Source: Chamaea fasciata
Taxonomy: Eukaryota; Chordata; Aves; Passeriformes; Sylviidae
Assembly: GCA_029207755.1 (NCBI GenBank)
Contig: JARCOQ010000008.1
Location: 23,673,021 to 23,737,020, forward strand
Length of the DNA stretch: 64,000 nucleotides
Direction of reading: 5' to 3'
Shown: in pieces, positions 48,721 to 61,114 of the stretch
How positions within the stretch are numbered: the stretch's first letter is position 1
Layout: every line of letters starts with the position of its first letter
Made by a program: the position numbers and the translations under genes
Notes under the pieces: generated by a model
Seen by the model: the letters and a program-made list of their open reading frames with translations, nothing else
Told to the model about the DNA's origin: nothing
The model's database searches: none

Positions 48721-51700
48721 GGAGGGTGCTATACCCGGGGGGGGGCTTTGCAAGGGAGGGAGTGGGTGCGGGCTGGGGGCAAGGGGAGATGGGCTCCAGG
48801 GAGGGGGTTAGCTGCCGACAAGTGACAGCAGGGAGTTGAGCGGGGGCGGCAGGGCAGGGGAGCAGAGGGGCTCGGCGGTGGGGGGCACCCGGCACCGTCG
48901 GGTGATGCTGGGACCAGCAGGCAGAGAGGGGCCGGCAGAACCGAGTAAGCTCGGGAGGGTCCAGCCAGCCCAGGGCTGCTCCAGCATCCCCGAGCCGCCC
49001 AGGCAGCTGAGGGCAAAGGTTCGGGGGCATCTCACAGGGTCCTGACATCCCCGGGCTCCTGGCTGTGACAGCTGGAGGGAGCAGCAGTTTCGGGTGCAGG
49101 TGACCAGGCAGATGATACCAAGGCGGGGGACGGGTAGGCAGAGGTATTTGTTTTCTTCTGTCAACACTTCCTCATACGTTGGATGAAGCAAGCAATGGGC
49201 TTGGCTGGCTGCAAGCCAGGCAGCATCTTCCAGCGCCCTGGAGCTCTGACCAGCCCGAGAAGCGTGCAGCAGGATCAGGCCTTCCTGGCATCTCAGAGCA
49301 CCAGGCACTGCTGGTTGGAGAAGGGGTTGTCATAGGACAGTGGGATTTCAAGGTGTAGGCACTGGAGCTCCCTCCTGCTCCCTCCTGCCCATGGGACTCA
49401 GAGCACAGCCTGGCTTTCCAGAAGGATGCCCACATGCTCTGGAGGTGCCTTTCCCCCGATCCAGGCAGCTCTAGCTTATCACAGCCCAGCTCTCCAAGTC
49501 CTGCACTGTGTCAGGTCCTGGCTGCCAGCAGATGCTGGTGGGCAGGCTTCAAGCTGGAGCACAGCTGCCCCATGCCCACAAGCTGCCTGCAGTACCGGGG
49601 CGGCCGTCCCTCCCCCTCCTCCTGCCACCGTGCACGAGGAACGTCTCCCCGTGGTGACGAATCCAGCTGAATCCAGGCGCAGGCTGCGATGCAGACAGTC
49701 ACCAAGGGAGATTGTACCACGTGCATCCCCGCAGCCACGGGGAATGGGGGCCAGGGCTTCCCTGCTAAGTCCCCTGCATTCCCCCCATGCTTAGCCATGC
49801 TCTGCTGGGGCTCTGGCAGTGCCTGGGTGGGATGGAAAGTGACCTTTGGACATGGCCCTGTGCAGATCCACTTGCAAAGGGGTGCCCAGCTGCCCCCAAG
49901 GGATGCACTTGGAGGTCACGGTGCTCCCTGCCAGAGAAGCAGGCATGGCACCTGTGGCTGCAGACAAGAGAGGGGAGCTGCAGCCAACAGGGCCCAGAGC
50001 AGGGCTGATGGTGGTGGATGTCCCCTAGCTGGCTTGTGAGCCTGTGGCCCCAGGGCCATGCCCTGGAGATGACAGCCTGTTCTGGGAGCAGCCCGGTCAT
50101 GCCCTAGCCTGGTGCTGCCCTCCCACTGCTGATCATTAACCACCCTTACTGGGTGGTAAGTTCAAGGACCCACTCAGCAACTGTTGTCCTCAGGTTAAGC
50201 AGAGCTAGAGCCGTCCTGGAAACAGCAGGACTTAGTCCTTCTGGTGGTTGCTGCAATGGTCCTGAATCTCAGCACAGTCCTGTGCTTGGCAGTTGTCTCT
50301 GTCCATGCTGTCCCTTCTTGGTCTTCCTTCCCCAAAAGACCCACCAGGCTGTCTCTGCATCTCTGGGGTGGGTAAAGGATGTGCCAGTCTGTGCTGATGG
50401 ATTAGTACTTAGTGCTGGGAGAGGAAATGAGCCTGGAGACACCAGCCCAGACCATCTGCAGAGCACTTCAAGGATGCTGCCAGCTTGGGAGGGTCAGAGG
50501 CAGGTGCTTGAGCTCAGGTGATGTTGAGGGGTCCATGGGATGAATGCAGGTAGACACGTTTAGGGCAGCGTTGGGGCAGGGAGGATCTGACCCAGCTCGT
50601 CCCATTGACTGTGCCATGCTTTGTGCATCACAGGTGATATCCCGACGCCTCTATGGACCTATTTGGAAGTCAACCTTTGGACATTATAGGAACATCAACA
50701 TTGGGAGCCCAGTGGTGCTGGAGCAGCTGCTACGGCAGGAGGGCAAGTACCCCATGCGGAGCGACATGGCCCTGTGGAAGGAGCATCGGGACACCCGACG
50801 CTTGCCCTACGGACCCTTCACTGAGTGAGTCCTGCCCTGGCTGTGCTCTCTGGGGCAGCAGATATCTCCTGCCCCTTCCTTAGGTGTAGGGCCCAAGTGG
50901 CAGTTTGCATTACTCCCACTCCTGCAAGCCATGTGGCCACGGCAGGTGGAATGACCCCTGGGATGGTTCCAGCCTGGGGTGGGGAGTATGCCCACAGGGA
51001 TTGGGAAACTGCTGCCAGCCACTGCCCCCTGCCCCAGTGCTGAGCTTCATCCCCATCCAGGGAAGGAGAGCGCTGGTACCGCCTGCGCCAGGTCCTCAAC
51101 AAGCGGCTGCTGAAACCCTCAGAGGCGCTGCTGTACGCGGATGCCATCGGAGAGGTGGTGTCAGACCTGATGGTGCGGCTGCGGGAGGAGCGGAGCCGCA
51201 GCCCCTCGGGGGTGCTGGTTGGGGACGTGGCCAACCTGCTCTACCGCTTTGCACTGGAAGGTAGGGGTGACCTCCCCCTCACCCCTGCCCTGTCCCGCAC
51301 TTCCCATTCCCCCGGAGGTCTGGATGCTGTTTGTCCCCCGCAGGCATCTCTTATATCCTCTTTGAGACCCGCATCGGGTGCCTCAAGCAGCAGGTCCCTG
51401 CTGAGACCCAGCACTTCATTGACTCTATCAACCTCATGTTCAAGAACTCCATCTTTGCCACCGTCCTGCCCCGATGGAGCCGCAAGGTGCTGCCCTTCTG
51501 GGACCGTTACCTGGACAGCTGGGACACCATCTTTGCCTTTGGTGAGCGGTGACGATGGGGGTCCAGTGTGGTGGCACTGGAATCCCTAAGGACCCGCAAA
51601 AGCGGAGCAGTCCAAAAATGTCTTTTTGGCAGCCCTTGGTCTGTCAGCTCTGGTTCCCACTCTCTATCTCTGCAGGCAAGAGACTGATTGACCGAAAGAT

Positions 51701-54510
51701 GGAGGAGCTGGAGGGGCAGGTGGAGCATGGCAAGGAGGTGTCTGGATACCTGAGCTACTTGCTGGCCAGTGGCAGACTCAGCCTGGATGAGGTCTATGGC
51801 AGTGTGGCCGAGCTGCTGCTGGCCGGTGTGGACACGGTGAGAGCCAAGAAGCTGCTCCCAGGGGATCCCTGCTGAGCTCCACACCCAGGGGAACTCATGG
51901 GGCCATGCACCACCCTGCCCTTGTGAGCTCTAGCCTAGTTGCTGCAGGGCTGATGCCCCACAGGGGCAAACCCTCAGGGATTGGTCAGTACAGACCCTGT
52001 CCTCTCCTCTGCTTCGTGCCCTGCTCCCTGCCTCTCTCTCTCTCCTGTGCTTGCTGCCCCTTACCCCTGACTTTTCTGCACACCAGAGCAGGGGCTGTCT
52101 GGTGCCGTACTGATGCTGTGCTTGGCACAAGGCTGCTCAGGTACTGGCCCCAATTCCTTCACTCCCCCTGGTGCTCCACTCCCCTAGACCTCCAACACAC
52201 TGTCTTGGGCTTTGTACCACCTCTCCCGGGACCCAGGCATCCAGGAGACCCTGTACCAGGAGCTGAAAGCTGTTGTGCCTGCCGACCGGTTTCCTGCTGC
52301 TGAGGATATCCCCAAGTTGCCGATGCTTCGGGCCATTATCAAGGAGACTCTGAGGTACATTTCAGCCTTGTCCCTGCCCTGGGGTCCTGGTCACCGGCCC
52401 CTTCTCCAGGGGGGATGCACCAACCAGGCAGGACGCAAGGCTGGGTTTCAGTCCCTCTGTACTGCAAATATCCACCTCCCCCCCGGGGAGCTGCTGAGCC
52501 TTGTCCTGCCTGCGTCTTGCTCTCTCCGGGATACCCAGATGAGTCCTGCTCCCCCACTAACTCTCCCCATATCCCAGAGTCTACCCCGTGGTGCCCACCA
52601 ATGCCAGGGTCTTCTATGAGAAGGACATTGTCATCGGAGACTACCTCTTCCCCAAGAATGTGAGTGGGGGCTGTGCTGTGGGGACCCCCACTGCGCTCAC
52701 TGGGGCCAGGTGGGATCATTAAACCCCAATTCTTGCCCTGCAGACTCTCTTTGTCCTGGCCCACTACGCAATGTCCCATGATGAGACTTACTTCCCCGAG
52801 CCTGAGCGGTTCCTGCCCCAGCGCTGGCTCCGGGGACACGGCTCCCCTCACCACCCCTTCAGCTCCATCCCGTTCGGCTATGGGGTTCGCGCGTGTGTCG
52901 GACGCCGCATCGCTGAGCTGGAGATGCACCTGGCCCTTGCCAGGGTAAGTAGGGATCCCCCACTTCGGGTATCTTGCCATGAGCTGGGATGGGGGTCCCA
53001 GGGAGTCCCCAAGGCACTCCCAACCCCCCTTCTCCCCACAGATGATCCAGGCATTTGAGGTACGGCCGGACCCCCGTGGCGTGGAAGTGACATCTGTGTC
53101 CCGCATTGTCCTGGTGGCTGACAAGCCCATCAACCTGGAATTCATCGCTCGCCCAGGAGCCCCCTGACTGCACGTCCACCCCCACCCTGGGTGCCCACTT
53201 ACTGCCCCACAAGGAGGACAGGAAGGCAAACCCCTTCTCTGGCCAGCTTGGGTCAGGGGGCTCACAGCCCCACAGTGGGAAAGGTGGGGGGGATGAGAGA
53301 TTGTCTCCAAATCACCCCTGGGACACTAGTATACCCCTGCCCAAAATCAGCAGGAAGCTTGGGTAACTGCTGTGCCTTTGACACGCTGCAGGGGCGTTGT
53401 GTCCCCACCGTCCTGCACCCAGCTGGGCTGCATCAGGAACCTGGGAGCTCTTTTGGGGCTGGGGGAAAGCTGGGAGGGGGCTTGCAGCCATTTGGTGTCT
53501 CCTTCGTCCTGTCCTTGTGTAGCTGCGCGTGGATCTGTGCCAGGAGCCAGGACATCTGGGTCCTCTCTGAACAGCTGACATTGGCCTCAGAAGCTTCTCT
53601 GTGCCTCACTTTTCCCCTTGCCCCCAGGGGAGGGCTGAGTGCTGGTGGCGTTTGGGTTTTGCACATTTCCCAAGGGACAGAGCCAGCCCTGGTCCTGGGA
53701 AAGCACAGCAGTAACACAGCATATTGCCCATGATGGGAGGAGGCCTGTCACCACCCAGCACTGGTATTTTGTCCCCTGGCAGAGCCAGGCAGCACAGGAA
53801 GGGTGATTAGTTCCTGGGACTTTCTACTCGCAGCCATTATTGCACTGAGATGGTGATATGGGGTCTCAGGAATGGCAGGGCTCACTGCAGGCAAAGCAGG
53901 AGGAGAAAGATCTCCTCAGAATCCCCTACCCCCAAGCCAGGACCATTGCAAGGCTCACAGCTGGTAGCAGCCACAGGCAGGGGAAGCACTGCCATTTGCC
54001 CAGGGTCCTCGAGGGATGGGGCATGGGATATTTTTAACAGTGAACCCCTCGTACTTTCCTTCTTGGACTGAGGGAAGCAGCAGGCAGAAATCTTGCTGGT
54101 ACCAAAGATACTGTCCCTCACTGTGTCCCCAAAGGGATCTGCACACCACCAGGATGATTAAGACTGCATGCTCTGTGTCCCCATCCCCTTGTTTCCACCC
54201 ACATGGGCAGAAGTGCCACTCTGCCAGTGCCAAACTTGCTGGCAAGTAGCCAGTACCCCTTCCCCAGCCTGGTTCTCTCTAGAGGAGTCATGCCCAGCTT
54301 TACCCCAGAAAGGCAAGAGGCAGTTCTTGGATCAGGCTGCTTTGTTACAGCAAGGCTGAACAGACTAACAAGTAAATAAATATCCCCTGCCCACCCCAAA
54401 ATGTGCGCAGGGTCTCCATGCAAGTGCCCATCCTGCTGCTTGCTCTGGCACAGGCTGTGCCTCTGCCAGAGAGCTCCAGCCCTGTGTGACTCTGAAATAA
54501 AAAAGCCTGT
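48342..54510 (+). CDS. CYP27A1: CYP27A1, mitochondrial sterol 27-hydroxylase (complete)
   Basis: Mitochondrial class I cytochrome P450 that 27-hydroxylates cholesterol and bile acid intermediates, using electrons from adrenodoxin. Exons: 48342-48575, 50634-50824, 51061-51260, 51344-51541, 51676-51836, 52188-52354, 52578-52659, 52744-52944, 53042-53167 (stop). All junctions are GT/AG and phases join to 519 residues. The first 50 residues are Arg/Pro/Ala-rich with almost no acid, fitting a mitochondrial presequence. Then come [28 protein letters not shown], helix I AGVDTTSN (325-331), the ExxR motif ETLR (381-384), [10 protein letters not shown] and the haem loop [12 protein letters not shown] (455-466, ligand Cys462). 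Sterol-hydroxylase words match human CYP27A1 rather than CYP27B1 or CYP27C1. PRKAG3 converges from the other side. Confidence 0.97.
50634..50824 (+). CDS. CYP27A1: CYP27A1 exon 2
   Basis: Residues 79-142, from [16 protein letters not shown] to LPYGPFTE, with the family word [10 protein letters not shown]. Acceptor catcacag, donor gtgagt. Confidence 0.96.
51061..51260 (+). CDS. CYP27A1: CYP27A1 exon 3
   Basis: Residues 142-209: [20 protein letters not shown] (helix C region, where P450s contact haem propionates) to [10 protein letters not shown]. Acceptor catccag, donor gtaggg. Confidence 0.96.
51344..51541 (+). CDS. CYP27A1: CYP27A1 exon 4
   Basis: Residues 209-275: [13 protein letters not shown] through [16 protein letters not shown] and [12 protein letters not shown]. 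Acceptor cccgcag, donor gtgagc. Confidence 0.96.
51676..51836 (+). CDS. CYP27A1: CYP27A1 exon 5
   Basis: Residues 275-328: [29 protein letters not shown] and the start of helix [11 protein letters not shown]. Acceptor ctgcag, donor gtgaga; phase 0 out. Confidence 0.96.
52188..52354 (+). CDS. CYP27A1: CYP27A1 exon 6
   Basis: Residues 329-384: [20 protein letters not shown] to IIKETL, completing helix I and giving the ExxR Glu381. Acceptor ccctag, donor gtacat. Confidence 0.96.
52578..52659 (+). CDS. CYP27A1: CYP27A1 exon 7
   Basis: Residues 384-411: completes Arg384 of ExxR, then [17 protein letters not shown] to YLFPKN. Acceptor tatcccag, donor gtgagt. Confidence 0.96.
52744..52944 (+). CDS. 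CYP27A1: CYP27A1 exon 8
   Basis: Residues 412-478: the PERF region ([12 protein letters not shown]) and the haem-binding loop [12 protein letters not shown] with ligand Cys462. Acceptor cctgcag, donor gtaagt; phase 0 both ends. Confidence 0.97.
53042..53167 (+). CDS. CYP27A1: CYP27A1 exon 9 (terminal)
   Basis: Residues 479-519: [11 protein letters not shown] through [15 protein letters not shown] to the stop TGA at 53165-53167. Acceptor ccccacag. Confidence 0.95.
   Translation: MIQAFEVRPDPRGVEVTSVSRIVLVADKPINLEFIARPGAP
54496..54501 (+). terminator. CYP27A1: CYP27A1 likely poly(A) signal AATAAA
   Basis: AATAAA followed within 12 bases by a GT-rich stretch (tgtgtgtgc), about 1.3 kb after the stop. 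A second AATAAA at 54375-54380 without a clear GT-rich follow-up could be an alternative. Confidence 0.65.
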
Positions 54511-54519
54511 GTGTGCAGC

Positions 54520-56094
54520 TGAGCCTACGCTACCAGGCACCGGGCACAGACAGCGGGACTGTGTTCACTAGGAGGGAGCCACAATAGAAATGCTCAAATC
54601 CATTAGCAGGATGGCAGAGGGGTGGCCAGGTCCTCTGGGGCTATATGGGTCTCTGCCCAGCTGCAGGCATGTTACAGCCCCTCCAGCACAGTGCCCACTG
54701 AGCATCACTGTGCTCACTGGCAGGAGGCACCCCTGGGTCCCATTTTCAGTGTTTCTGCCTCTCAAAGGCTGGCAGGATCTAGCCCTGGACTCAAGACGAG
54801 CCCAAGGACTGGGGTGAACAGGCATGTCCTCCCCACAGAGAGCCTTCAGGCCCAAGCCTCCTTTTCACAGGTCACACAAGAGATCCCCAAGTCAGACAAG
54901 ACAGTGGCATTTCCCTGGTGTCTTCAGAGTGAGGATCGATCGATGCCTGTGGGGCAAGAGAGCATGTGACACCATAACCCCAAATCAGTGCTGGACTGGG
55001 TACCCTGTGACATGGCCCCTCCAATCATCCCAGTGGACACTGGGGTCTTTCCTCCATTCCTTGCTTGTATGCAAGCCCTGGGGTAGGAAGGAGGGCAGCT
55101 TGGCTGGAGAAGGACATATCAGTGGTCCTCTGCAGCTCCTGACACAACCACCCCTGTGGGCACCAGGGATAGGGTAAGCAAAGGCACTGTGATGGGGGGA
55201 TGGGGACAACGGGGATATCCCATATGTGGCTAACACACACCATTCCCAGTCTCCTTCTGTGCAAAGCAGCTGGGCACTGCTGTAACTGGTAGGCACAGAC
55301 CTATCCCAACCCATTGCCCACTACCACCCCAAAGAGCAAAATTACCTTTGAGAAGCAGTTGGGAACTAGAGCCAGCTCCCCCCTCCTCATTTCACTTCTA
55401 AAGAAGTGCCACAGTGGGTGCCAGGAACATGTCCACCCATAGCCAGTAAGGATTCACCAGGCAATGGGTGAGCAGAGCCAGCTGCAGGTGGCCAAGCAGT
55501 GTGGTTCCAATGCCACCTGGGAGAGCCCTGTCACTGGAACAGTTTTAGGGCTGCTGCAAGTGGAAGGGGTGGGGGGCTCTGCCAGCTGGGGCCCATGGTT
55601 GGCCACATTTTGTTTATGACTAGTGGTGAGCAGCATGTCTGGGGTGTGTGAGTGGGGGTCTGTCCACTCTGGGTCCCTTGGAATGGCACCGGGTGTGCTC
55701 AGGTCTTGGGGAGAATTGAGGCAAGATCAAAAATGGGCTTTTGTCTTAGGGTGCATCACACCCCAAAACCCTCACCCAGCCCAAAGCCCAGGGACCTGCA
55801 AAACCTGCGTTCCACACGCTGCCTGAATGGGGGTCTGGTGGAGTGTCTCCATGGAAGGTGCCTCCATCCTTCCTCACAGTCACCAGGAATCCTTGTGTAC
55901 CCCTGGGACAAGCAGCATCTGGGTCCTGCTGTCCCCAACTGTGCACCCAGCACTGCCAGACCCCAGCCCCCTCCATCCCCCAGGACCACTCTGGATGGGG
56001 CAGAGGCAGGTGACCCAGCAGCAATGAGGGGTGGCACCTACCTGAAGTGGAGAGAAATTGAGGGTGCAAGTGGAGAAAGATGGAGCACCGTGGG
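54520..56094. other. Convergent spacer between CYP27A1 and PRKAG3, with PRKAG3 3' UTR
   Basis: About 1.5 kb between the two 3' ends. No recognisable gene and no canonical AATAAA on the minus strand were found, so the end of the PRKAG3 transcript is not placed. Confidence 0.55.
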
Positions 56095-59604
<3,510 letters not shown>

Positions 59605-60249
59605 GCTATCTGCGGGGCAGCGCTGCTATTCTGGGCCCGCGGCTGGCGTGGCCCTGGCAGATAGAGTGTCAGCAAGCAATGCCAGCCATGCCCTCCCCGC
59701 CACCGCCGCGGGGGGAGGACACGGCCGACACCACCGAGCAGCGCCCGCAGCCACCCCGCAGCCCCGGGCTGAACTAGGTGGTCGCGGCCCCGGGGACAGC
59801 GCTGGCCCTGGGGACCCGAGGGAGGGGGCGATGGAGGGATGGCTGGGGGCAGAGAGCGGAGGGACACCCTGCTCCGTGGACCCCTGTCCTCCAGGAGCGG
59901 TGCTCCGCGCCGTCGGGAGCCGGTCCAGCCTGCCCGGTGCTGCCCCCGCCCCGTCGCGGGTGGGGAGCACAACGTTCCCCTCTCCACGGGGATGCTGAAG
60001 AACAGCTTGGTCCAGCCATGGGCTGGGTGGATGTGGACCCTTTGTCCTCGACGCTGCCCAGCCCTGCCTGTCCCTGCCCGGGCTCCTGTTGCAGCTCACT
60101 GTCCGCGGCGACCCTGGTCCCACAGCAGGGGCAGCCCGACCTGTGGGGTAACCTCCTTCCTTGCCGTGGGGCCAACCCGTCCTGCTCGCCCTCTGCCCGC
60201 TCCCGGCTCCGTTCTCTATTTCTGGGAGGCGGTCGGGCTGCCCGAGGGC

Positions 60250-61114
60250 AGCTGCGGGAGAGCTACAGGGTTGGTGGCTACAGGGCCAAAGGGACAGGGC
60301 TCTGTCAGGCTCCAGGGGACAGCTGGATATTGGCCCATGGTGGGGTACAAGGAGTTCCCTGTTGCTGCCTCACAGCAGGCAGGAAGAGGAGGGACCAGGC
60401 TGGGGGCTTGGTGCTGGCTCACAGGGTGGCCCAAATCCCACAGTGGTGCAGGGGCCCATGGGGCCAGGCCCTTACAGCTGTGCTGTGCAGAGCAGCTTGG
60501 CTCCAGCCTCACCATCGCGGGTGCTGGCAGCAGAGAAGGGAGCAGGCATCTCCACTTTCGGAGGCTATTTTCAGGTGCTGGAGAGAAGCCGAGGAGAGAT
60601 GAGATTGTCACCAAGGAGACCAGAGAAACAGGGCCCAGCACTGGGAAATGGTGGGCTGCAAGGAGAGGGGAGGGAAGAGCTTTCTACCAGACCAAGGGCC
60701 CACACATGAGCATGTCCTCTGGGCCCCATGAACCTGCCAAAGCACCCAGCATTCACCTGCCATACTGGGGGGACAGAACCCTGTACCAGCAAGGGCCAGC
60801 TCTGGGCACCCAAGCCTTCCTACCCCTCTTGTAAGGCTGGACTGCACTGTTCCCCTTGGTTAATGAATGATGCACAGGATAGTCCCTAAGACATAAGGGA
60901 GACCACAAACCAAACCAAAGCTGCTCTTCCATGCCAGGGGGTATGTTTACCTGCCGTAGGGCAGCAAGAATTACCCCCAGCTCTGGGAAGGACAGGGAAA
61001 AGTGGGATGGTAGCACAAATCCTCCCGGTACCAGAGCCCAGTGAGGCATAGGAAGGGGTGAGCTTCCCACCAGACACAAAGAGGTCAGAGAAAAGGAAGG
61101 CAGATGAGAACCAG
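60250..61114. other. PRKAG3-TTLL4 spacer
   Basis: Nothing recognisable: no exon with known similarity and no clear repeat. Open frames here have low-information translations. Confidence 0.5.

Noticed and set aside
59839..60834. Plus-strand open frame of 331 codons upstream of PRKAG3
   Set aside because: GC-rich promoter DNA. There is no recognisable domain, other frames are open too, and there is no clear promoter or splice structure for it.
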